Assembly (NCBI GenBank): GCA_949316235.1
Contig: OX438755.1
Location: 16,261,151 to 16,325,150 of the forward strand
DNA length: 64,000 bases
DNA from: Oegoconia quadripuncta
Lineage: Eukaryota > Arthropoda > Insecta > Lepidoptera > Autostichidae
Reading direction: 5' to 3'
Positions 26,101 through 38,100 of this stretch are shown piece by piece (the stretch's first letter is position 1; each line of letters begins with the position of its first letter). Under the pieces are notes generated by a model that saw only the letters and a list, made by a program, of their open reading frames with translations, had not been told where the DNA came from and did not search any database. The position numbers were made by a program, and so were the translations under genes.

Positions 26101-29100
26101 TATCGTTAACCACAATGAAAGGTGTTAGCTGTGTCGATCATTATGCATGATCGGTATAGAGTTGCACTGTTAGATACTTTTATTGAACGTCCTCGATAAT
26201 TTCCCGTTCCCGGGGGAATTTCGGGAAGTCCTCAGCTGACGTCATTCTACCAACAAACATACAATTTCAGCATCATACGTCGAATTGTTTCGAGATTTCG
26301 TATTTAGTCAGTGAGGGAAACTTACTAAGTGGAAATGAGATTATAGAGAAGAATAAGTGGGTTGACTTTGAAAGATAGAATCAGGAATAGTGTATTTAGG
26401 GAGTTAAGCAGTGTGAAAGATGACATAGTGACAAAGATTGAAAAAGGTATGGTGATGGAGGAGATGGTTTTGACCATGTGGAGAGGAAATGAAATAAATG
26501 AAGGAAGACTAATGAGCATGGGACGTAGTTTTGGTAGGGGAACATCACGGCGAACGTACGTTTCTTAAAGAAAGGCCAAGTCAAAAGTATCCTAAACCGA
26601 CGATCATGTATGAAAGACAGAAAGAAATACAGAAATTATTTATTTACCAGAATACAGTTTATAAGGTCTGATAAGAAATTTAGGAATCATGTGTTCAATC
26701 TGCACGCAGATGTATAAAATATGATTTGTGACACTTTACATAACATTCTGATAATTTAAATATTCCTTAACATCATAGAAACACTTTGCCTGAAGCCATT
26801 GTATCAATCGAATTTTAAACATTTTGTCATTTAGGAATCATGTGTTCAATCTGCATGCAGATGTATAAAATATGATTTGTGACACTTTACATAACATTCT
26901 GATAATTTAAATATTCCTTGACATCATAGAAACACTTTGCCTGAAGCCATTGTATCAATCGAATTTTAAACATTTTGTCATTAACTAATTTTATTTCGTC
27001 AGGCAGATTGTTATACATATTATACACATATTATAAACATTATTTTCATAAACGTATTTGCGGTAAGGAGGTTATGAACAACCTTATAAGAGTGAATAAA
27101 GCAAAAGAGGTGAGTCAGGATCGTACCAAGTGGAAATCTGTGGTATCTGCCTACCCCTAGAGAATTAGGCGTGACTTTATTTTTTTTTATGCACAACGGT
27201 TTAGCACTTGACCTCAATCATATCTGAAGTTAAGTGAAGATGAGGCCGAAGGTGGAAGCGTACTGACCCGGAAACCCCAACACATTTGGGGGACTGGCTA
27301 TCTTTGACAACCGGAACACAATAACGATATTAACATTGCTGTTTAGCAGCAGATTTAGGTAAGGTGGTGGTAGCTAGCCAGGCGGATATTTAAAATAGCC
27401 TACCACCAACCAAACCGTGTACTAAACATGTACCCCGCAGGGGATCGAACCCGCGACCTCCGATTCGTAAACCCTATGTTGTACACATTGAGTCACGGAG
27501 GCGGTTATGTATGTATGTGAACCTTACGCTTTTATTAATTTGTTTTTTTTTTGTTATGCACAACGGGTTAGCACTTGACCTCAATCCCACCTGATGTTAA
27601 GTGAAGATGAGGTCGAAGGTGGAAGCGCACTGACCCAGAAAACCCCAGCACATTTGGGGGACTGGCTATCTTATCTCTGACAACCGGAACACAACAATGC
27701 TATTAACATTGCTGTTTGGCGGCAGATTTAGATAAGATGGTGGTAGCTAGCCATGCGGACATTTAAAATGCCCTACCACCAACCAAAATTTCTAACATTG
27801 CCCCTCTATAAACTATATGTAGTTTTTGACGGTTAAAATTCTATAAACACTAGGATATTTCCAATAAACGATTGACACTGACACTTTAATCGTAACGTCA
27901 CTAGCTCACTTAACACGTATGGCCGTCTGGAGGCAAAAGTGAGGTGTGACCTACTCAGTTAATTGTCTGTTAATGAGTCCATCGATTCGATGCTATTTCT
28001 GCAAATTACATCGATGATCCGACGCGATTGCACCTAATTAGTGAGCAATGTATGCCGACAGCGAAAGTGAACGAACGCGAGCAGCCCGCGTTAATACTGT
28101 TGTGTCTGTTAAACAGATGTTTGCGGCGAATCAATATTTTCGACAGGTGTTAAGCCAATGGACGTATTTTTTTTATATAAATAAAGTACAAAATAAGTGA
28201 ATGTACAGTCAAAAGTTTTCTGTTCTGTGCTACTCTTATACACACGTCATATTTAACCCAAAATGGATTTTTTTTATGAAGTTCGATCCCCAGCGATTTG
28301 ATTGATGATAGGGCATTTGAAAATGTCCGCCTGGCTAGCTACCACCACCTTCTCTAAGACTGCCGCTAAACACCAATGTTAATAGCATTGTTGTGTTCCG
28401 GTTGGCAGAGCTAAGATAGCCAGTCCCTCAAATATGATGAGATTTCCTGGTCAGTACGCTTCACTTAACATGTGAAGGTGAAGCGTGGATGTTGCTGTTG
28501 GCGGGCCAGGTACACTTCCGTCTTCGGCCTCATCTTCACTTAACAGGTGTGTTTGAGGTCAAGTGCCATCTCGATGTTCATAAAAAAAAACTTAAATCAG
28601 CTGCATAAATAGCTTTATATTTTATATTATTCTGACTACGTAACCCACTGCATTTAGTCCGAGTCCGGCACGCACTTGACCATGTTTCTGTTAGGCTAGG
28701 GTACAATTAAAGCAGCAACATATCAAATCAAATCAAATCAAAAATATTTTATTCAATGTAGGATACAAAAATATCACTTATTGAAAGTCAACATGTTATT
28801 ATTATTTTTTTAAACTACATCGCTTCGCAAGGTGTTATGGTTAGGGAGAAGAAGCGACAAGAAACTCCGCAACAACACATCTTTTCAATTTGTTTCCATC
28901 TTTACAATAATATTACATTTTATATAACATATTACAAAACAATAGCAATTAACATAACGACCAGCTAACACCAGACCTCCTTATCGCCTAAATAATCATC
29001 TATCCTGTAATAACCCTTCTTACACAGAGTTTCTTTAATGTGGCGTTTAAATTTCAGCTCTGTTAAACTCAATACATGTTCTGGTATTTTATTGTAAAAG

Positions 29101-32100
29101 CGTAATGCTGTGTCCCACAAAGGATGTGCTAACCTTGCTAAGTCTAAATTGTGGAATTTCAATTTTATTTTTGTTTCTAGTATTCAAATTATGATTGTCA
29201 GAATGTTTACGAAATAGGCATATATTTTTGCGTAGGTACTACATTATACTGTCATATATACAGTGTGGAAAGTTTCAATGGGGCAGCCAAGGGAGGTACC
29301 TTAATCGTTGCAGCTACAAGAAATTGGTCTTAGGAGACTATCCATAATTTATCAAAAAAATTTCATTCCCATTCACAGATTTTCAAAAATATGTACGGTT
29401 AGCAAGAAAATTACCATTTCTCACAAAAAAATTTTTTGATGCTAATCGATCCTGTTTCGTATGCTGATCAAAAAGTTCCATGGGACCAACTGAAGTTTCA
29501 GTACTAGAAAAGTTAGAAATCAAAAAAAACTTTTCCCATACATATGCAGTCAATTAATTTTGTTTCACTTGGAACTTACGTAACCTCGATAGTTTTCTGA
29601 AAAAAGATTTACTTACCTACCTAGGTCAAATTCAAAAAAGCTTTAAATTTCGAACTTTGTTTTCTTTTTATAATGCGTACTTTCTTTTGGTGCTTATGTC
29701 AAAATCTGATTGCGTGTGGTGTGCTTTTGCGAGTAGGTGCTTTTAGTTATTATTTTTTGCAAAAATGAGCTCAAATTCTGAACGTTTAGACTTGCTGGAA
29801 GCTTATTTTGTAAATAATAAAAATTCATTTGCTGCGTTGCAATTGCAATATTGAGATGCAACAGTTGAAATACTTATTTTTTTAAACAGATCTCTTAGAG
29901 AATCACGGCAGCGTAAATTATATATTGCTCTGATTGCTCTTTTTTTGTAGAACAAATATTGTTTGAATATCTGCAGCCCTATATCTTACCCGATGTTGTT
30001 GAGGCGATAACACCAAATCATCAAAAGAAGAGCTCACAGACTATATCCATCTCCATTAATTTAAATAGGTGTGATTAACGATAACAGGGCCCACCAATGC
30101 TTCCTACCTTCCTAACTTAACTGGGCAATAATTATAGTATCCTTGACCTTCAATAACCTCCGCATTGTTACTTAATGAAGCGGCAGTCTATTCTAAAGAC
30201 AAACATAAACGCTAAACACGTTAAATTAGAGCCACAAGTACTCCCCCATCATTTAAAACAATACTGCTGCTAAATTATAGTGGCAGTTAGAATCGACGAT
30301 CTTTTATGATTCCACTTTGAACTTCTGATTTCTTAGTAAGGTGCGTACGTTTATTCATAGAAAGGGAAGGGTTTTTCAATTGTTTTGCGCTACATTTCAG
30401 TGGTCTTCTGCCATCTTTCTGGCATTGTGATATCAGAATTACTGAAATCCTCTGTGTATTCTGATATTACAGACGTAAAGGCGACTTTAAACTTTACGTG
30501 TGCATTTCTATTATACTTACTTGGAAAGGGGAAGTATGTTGTTGTCAACATTAATCTTTTAATGTTTGGAATACCCAAATGCCTTGGAGATATGTCAACC
30601 GACCCATTTGGAATAAAGGTCGTGACTTCATGTATGGATGTATATGTACATTTCCATCTTACAGATGTTAATAGCATAGTTGTGTTCCGGTTGTCAGAGG
30701 TAGCCAGTCGTCGTCGTCGTCGTCCCCCCCCCAAATGTGTTGGGGTTTCCGGGTCAGTACGCTTCCACCTTCGACCTCATCTTCACATAACATCAGGTGT
30801 GATTGAGGTAAAGTACCAACCCGTTGTGCATAAAATAAAAAAATCTTACAGATATCCCACCGGTTTATTACAGAATATGGCTTACCTACCACCGTCGCAT
30901 GACAGGCGCGATAAACGTTTATGTCGCGCGAGATATTATTTGTCCTGCTCATTTAGCTTGGACGAAATATACAACTATCCCACTCTCACTCCTACGTCAC
31001 ATGCGAGAAACGGTGTTATACTAAGCAGGCTGATCATTATATATTTCTTAAAATGGTATTTTTTAAAACAACTCCAATTGGTTGATGATTTTAAGTTTAA
31101 GGTAAATAATCTTATAAAAATACTATATTGCTACTTAAAATACATACATTGACCTGATCGTTTTACAAACAACCACCGCGTGTTCCTGTAATTTCTGTTC
31201 GTTGCGCGATCGTATCGTGGCCGGTAATGGTGAACTGCTCGGGCCCCAGTTCTATTGATTACTATTTAATTCCCCGTTAGTGGATACAATTACTAAATTA
31301 CTCAGTTCCTCTCCTCCATTGCTATGCCAATTTGTCTAAATAACTCGATACTTATATATTTTTAGGTGAAATAAAATTGTCATTTGGTACTTTTCCCTAG
31401 GGCGGTAGCACGACGATTAGAACATTCCAGTAAATAAACAACCCCATACTTCATCATCAACAGCCTTACAGGTCCTGTTGGGACACATCCTCCTCTCACT
31501 GGGCGAGGGTATGGGCCATAATATATCACGCGGACCCAGTGCGGAATGGTCGATTTGTGTCAGATTAGTGGCCATCTGACAGTCAGTGTTTCTAAGCGTG
31601 ACCGACTATTTGCCTGCCAAATGTTTTTAAAGCCTTTTGTAGACCATCGACTTTTGAAAACAACCGGGACCGACTATTTACCGTGCCCTCCGAAGCACGG
31701 AATCATTCATATGAAAACGCCACTAGAGGTCACCCATCCGAGGACTGACAGCGCCAGACTTGCTTAACTTCGTTAATCGAAAACGAATAGAATAAGAACA
31801 ATTTATTATGAACGCCACAAGACGATAGAAAAACAAAGAAGTAGTAAATCATAGCTAAAAAAGAAATACAATGATGAACAAAACGAGTACAATGATTTCA
31901 CGTGTTAGAGCGCGCACAAATGGGTTAGCACTCACATGCTGCGACAAATCACAGCGCTGGTTTTCAGTACCTCCAAATGTCCAGTGACGCACGGAAGCTA
32001 CGTCAGTATAATATCAGTATGGCGAATGCGATTACGCCACGGGTGCTTCTTAACTTAAATTATCTAAGTTAAATGTACTGAATTGTATCGTCAACTGCCA

Positions 32101-35100
32101 AATTCAACCAATAGTAAAGCTAACATTTTCAAATTTAGCCAATGCCAAAATAGATGACCCTAAAAGGTTATCACTAAAGGTGGACAGGGGCCAATCGTGC
32201 TAAGTATAATCGATAATACCAAAGCTAAGCCTTAAACAAAAACATTACATTTGAACGGGAATTAGCCGAGTATTTCCCAATATTAGTGATAAGCTGTAAA
32301 ATCTTTCCGTCTGGTTTGACTTTGGTAAAGTCCACGATTTAATCGTCCAGAAAAAATAGTGCTATAACATTTTTTTCATCATCTAAACCAAATCCAAAAA
32401 TGTTCCGTTCGGACGTCGTCGTCATCATCTGCTGTATACCGCCTCCGTGGTTCAATATAAACAACATTGGGTTTACGATTCGGAGGTCGCGGGTTCGATC
32501 CCCAGCGTGGTACATGTTTAAGTACTCGGTTTGGTTGATGGTAGGGCATTTTAAATGTCCGCGTGGCTAGCTACTACCATCTTATCTAAAACTGCCGCCA
32601 AGAGATAAATAGTCAGTAACCCAAATGTGTTGGGGTTTCCGGGACAGTACGCTTCCACTTTCGACCTCATCTTCACTTAACATCAGGTGTGATTGAGGTC
32701 AAGTACGAACCCGTCGCGCATAAAAAAAAAAGGTAAAGCAAGGGTCCGAATTTTTTATGTAAAAAAAACTATCGAAGGTAACTAATACAAATCTGATAAT
32801 CTTTTTTGAAAATTGGTTGAAAACTATTACAATTTACGACTAATGTATTAGTATCAGATAAATAATTACATATCAGAGTCGATTCCCCGACATAAAACTC
32901 TATTATCAATCATTCTTGACAATATCGTCAATTGTTATTGGAATTTGCCTATTTTCAAAACGAAAACTGTCCCCATCAATTTCTAATTAAGCAAGCTTAT
33001 CATTTTAAAATCAAAATTTAATTTTCATCCTTAATGACATGAAATGTTACAATTCATAAAAGGCAATCGGCGAAGTGAGGAAGCGTGTGGCATCAAAGAA
33101 ACTGACTAACGACTACACCAGACGTTCACGAACCTAATTTAATTAATTAACTAATTAAAATCCATTACAATTAATTAAACCATTCGATAAAATTGAACGC
33201 AATCAATAGCAGTAACGAAAGAGTTTCGCCGAATGTAACAGATTCTATACAAGTCTCTGACTGAATGAGTTAATATAGAAAAGTATTAAAGTAATCAGAG
33301 ATTTATAAGAAATTTGTTATAGCTGGTGCTAACTTTTCTTCGAAGCTTGCCGTTGGGGGTTCGAATCCCGTCAAGGTTGAATGTTGTATGTATGAATAAT
33401 ACAAACATTAAGTTTATTATAAAATAAATGTTTACTCGATATCCAAAATCCATAGTAGTGACCTAATCTAGCCCCAAACCAATTAAAGCTTGTTCTATAG
33501 ATATTATCCATACATAAATATTTATATACATATTTATGATTCGGGAATAAATGTTCGTATTCATCACACGAACATTTAACCCTGGCGGGATTTGAACCCG
33601 CAAACGTTGGTTTCGCTTACAGAGTCATTATTCACTAGATCAATCGGTCGTCAATTGTTTAACAATAATGTCGTTCATGTGCAAAAAAGAATGTAAAATC
33701 AAACTAAATAATAAAATAGTGTTCAGGAATACAGCCAAATCGTTTTATCCATGGGGACGGAGTCGCGGACGGAAACTAGTAATATGAAGTTTGTTTTAGA
33801 CTGTTTTTAAACGACTTCAAAAAAGGAGGAGGTTCTGTATTCGGGGCGTATTTTTTTTTTTTTTTTTTTTATGTATTTCATAATATACTAATTACATTAA
33901 AGGCTGCATAAACAATAATTTTATTAAAAATTAAAAGAAAGCCCTAGAGATGAATATAATTTATCATCCACATAAATAAACAAACTGTGTTAAAAGCTAA
34001 ATATATTCGAAAAGCCATCTCGCAAAAACCAGATTTTGAAAATAAAAAACGGTTTCCACGTCGGTTCAGCCGTTTTGACACTACAGAGGTGTCAAATTCA
34101 AAATCAAAATCAAAAATGTTTTATTTCGTAAGTTATAAGAATAACATTTGAAATCGTCATGACATACAGTTATCGCTCATTCACTAGGCAGTCTCCCCAG
34201 AGAAGAACGAGCAAGGAACTCAGGGAAACTTTTTAAATAAGTCAATACAAATACATTTTGGAATAATTGTTAAATTTATGATTCGACAAAGAAAAATAAG
34301 AATAGAATATACTGGATATTGCCGAGCGGTTCATGTCCACGCATTCTTATCATCCAGATAGTCAGAAATTTTATAATAGCCTTTGGTATGGTATTTGGTA
34401 ATGGTACAATATAATTCTTGTACTTGTGACCTTTGATGTAGACAGAGACATGCTCCCTCCTCCATATCCATAATAACTATAGTACCTAAAACCTAGTCAA
34501 ATCCACTTAATTAATAGTTGTTACGGTTTATTTTAATTCATATAGGTACGTACCATACGTTACTTAGTCATCATTGATTTGGTCATTCAATAATCTATAA
34601 TTAAAAACACTGAAGTTAAATCCAACGGACTGATACTTAATTTTCCAATAATGTTCCATTAATTGCCAAACTTTTACTGTACAATCGCTAGATTACATAC
34701 AAAACTCTTGCAAAGTACTTAGAACAGTTATAATGACACGCGTTAATTATAATCGATAACGTTTCCGATTCTTAAACGTAATCGGTAACACGAATCAAGT
34801 CGATTCGGCGCGCGTAATTTCACCCATTACATTATATGTTCACAATTTTATGATTTGCGAGTGTAAAAATCGACTTCCGTTCCAATTTGTACCTTAAATC
34901 GAAGAGCAGAGCATTGTTTTAATGAAATCTTCATTTTCAATGCACGCAGAACTAATTGGTTCATGTTACATGATTCACCTAATCACTCGAAAACTTTAAT
35001 TAACAATAATCGAGCGTTGAATATAAAATGCCGAAATAGCGGTCTCATTCGATTATTATGTCGAATTTTTCGGTTTTAAAATATGCAGCGAGCTGGCATG

Positions 35101-38100
35101 TGAGACCCACATTAAGATTTTGATGAACGCAAATTTTAATCTGATATTAGCGGATAATTTTATGTAGGAACTTTATTAGCAACATAGATTCAATTACATT
35201 GATTGATTTATCTACATGATAGCAATTAGATTAGTGAATCATTATCAATGAAGCCTCATGAGTTTTTTATGAGAAAATTTGCTCTCAATTCACCACGAGC
35301 TGACGGATATGACACAAAAATTTTTAAACAAATTGTGTCTCATACTTTATTATAGTAATATACATGTCTCCCGATGAAACCAATGTTTTTTAATCCTATC
35401 TTCCCGCTGCTACATTGTATGTAAAACGGGTTAGGACTTGACCTCAATCACACCTGATGTTAAGTGAAGATGAGGCCGAAGGTTTCCATGCTTTCGCGCC
35501 CATCCGGATTCTACAATATAAAAGGCGACAATACAATTTATAATTATATCTTACCTCTAACAGCGGGAACACTACGATGCTGTCAACATTGCTGCTTGAC
35601 GGCAGAGTTAGATAAGATGGTGGTAACTGACCAGGCGAACATTTATAAATGCCCTACTTAGTGTTGCCAACCACACTCTAAAATAGAGTATCGGTCTCTA
35701 TTTTATGTAGGTGTAGGTACTTTATAATCAATAACACTAATAGAGTACGCTAATATACTTTACTTACATTAACTGTCACTAAAGATCCTGATCTTTATGA
35801 ACTTAGAATTAGGTTCGTATAAGAAAACGAAGTTAATATATTATATGTTTTAAGTGCATTTAAATTATCTAGTTATAGTTTGTAGACTTAGTTTATGTAT
35901 TTTTATCTTTACGTTATATAATAATTACCAACTATACAATACACCCGTATTGCTACTATTAGTGCAAACCGCCTTTTTGTGCGATTAATGATGTATTCTT
36001 CATGTAGCTTTTGTTAATTGTGCAATAAAGAGTATTTGATTTGATTTGAAGTTGAAGTCTGAATATTATCGCATTCACTATTCGTTTTCAATTAGTAAAG
36101 TTAAGCTACGTCTGGCGCGGTCAGGCAATGTTTCCATGCTTCGCAGGGCACATTTTTGTATCGTGTCGCGGCGTTCATAATAAATTGTTGTTATTCTTAT
36201 TCTATTGGTTTCCGATTAACGAAGTTAAGCAATGTCTGGCGATATCAGTCCATGGATGGGTGCGGAAAGTACGTTAAATGGTCGGTCCCGGTTGTTTTCA
36301 AAAATCGGTGGCCTTACAGGTGCGTCTTAAAAACACTGACTGTCAGGTGGAGTACCACCTCCTGGCTACCGCACCATCAACGCTCACTGCGATCTGGTGC
36401 TGTCCGTGGTGTATTAAATTAGGGAGTCGAGCTTCACTTGACCTTCTCCCCCATAGGGTTAGCCGCTTTGGCTTTTTTCGTCACACTAGCTACACTCCCA
36501 TTTGCTGGAGGGGAGGTGGGACTTTCTTTCTTTCCTACTTTTCACCCTTAAATTCTTTCTTTAATTAGTCTGGGGTCCAAGGTAGCAATAGACTCACGTA
36601 GGGCACCGTCTACCTTCAGTAGGCGCCGTGCAGAGTACCACTGTTGATCCTGGCTTACAGGAGTTACAGTGGGAGGAGAGCGGAGGTGGGATCTGTCAGG
36701 TGGAGTAGTAATAATAATAATAAATATCTTTTCACATATACACAGCGCCATCTAGTTCCACACTAAGCAACTAGGCTTGTATTATAGATTGATAAACTAC
36801 ACATATACTTTTTTTTGTACATAAATACACATAATAAATAAAAAACATCCATAACTCGGGAACACATGTCTGTATTCATCATACAAACATATGCCCCTAG
36901 CGGGATTCGAACCCGAATTTCTAACCACTACACCAAACAGGTCGTCAACTAGTCTGACATAAATCCACCAATCCGCACTGAACCCACGTCGTATTATGGC
37001 CCATAACCTCTCCCAGTGAGAGGAGGCTGTGCCCCAACAGTGGGTACATGTAAGGCTGTTGATAATGAATATATAGAAAGTCCCCGAGAATAATAAAACC
37101 ATTACGAATTTCGACAATTCCAATAAACGGTTCGCACGTAACGACGGGTCAATAAACGTATTATATAGATCAACACGCGAACTTTAATTGTATCTAATTA
37201 ATTTATTACATGTATTAAACAATTAACAGTTCGGTATCTTGATGCATTATAGTTATTGGATTTGGGACGGTACAGCTAGCTAGCTCTTTACCTACAATTG
37301 CCTTATCTGAGATGTTAACAAATTGACGGGCATTAATCACGCGATGTTGAGTGCTCCAACAGTTAGGTACTTTAAATTTTTTAATCTATTTTAGGTGTCC
37401 TTTTGTCTTTGAAATCATTGCATAAAATATAAGGGCCTTATAGATTTATTTGCTACCACTAACATATAAACGATATTATGAGAGTGGAGCAAAAGAGGTG
37501 TGTCAGGATGGTAGCAAGTGGAACTCTGTGGTCTATGCCTACCCCTACTGGAACAGGCGTGACTTTATGTATGTATGTATAACGTACAGAACACTTCTGA
37601 CTATCTAGATGATAAGAATGCGTGGACATGAACCGCTCGACATATCTAGTATATTGTATTCTTATTTTTCTTTTGTCGAATCATAAATTGTATAAATAAG
37701 TACTTATTTAAAAAGAGCAACCTCTGAGTTTCTTGCTCGTTCGTCTCTAGGGAGACTGCCTAGTGAATGAGCGGTAATTGTATGGCATGATTATTTCAAA
37801 TGTTATTCTTATAGGTTGCGAAATAAAACTTTTTTGTATTTGAACTTCATAAATAAGTTTATATGTGAAATTTATTGTAATAATGGATATTACAATAAAT
37901 TGGCTATACACTGGTCATCAAAAAAATCGACTTACCAAGTAAATCTCTATACAACTTCCTACATGTATGGGTTTAGAAATTAGTTAATAATTCAAATTTC
38001 ATTAAAGTTCATTTCATACATTTATAATCGTATGAAGTGTGAAATTTCATTATTTAATAGAATAATTATTCATGCAAAGGAAATTTCTCGTCCATTATTT

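Noticed and set aside
30385..31152. 255-codon plus-strand open frame, the longest non-LINE frame apart from the RT remnant
   Set aside because: It runs through an ATGT-tailed LINE end, a SINE-A 3' half with a GTC expansion and a MITE-2. The peptide is a chimera of repeats with no domain.
36797..37123. 108-codon minus-strand open frame
   Set aside because: Lies in a SINE-C and an inverted SINE-like tail; low-complexity peptide.
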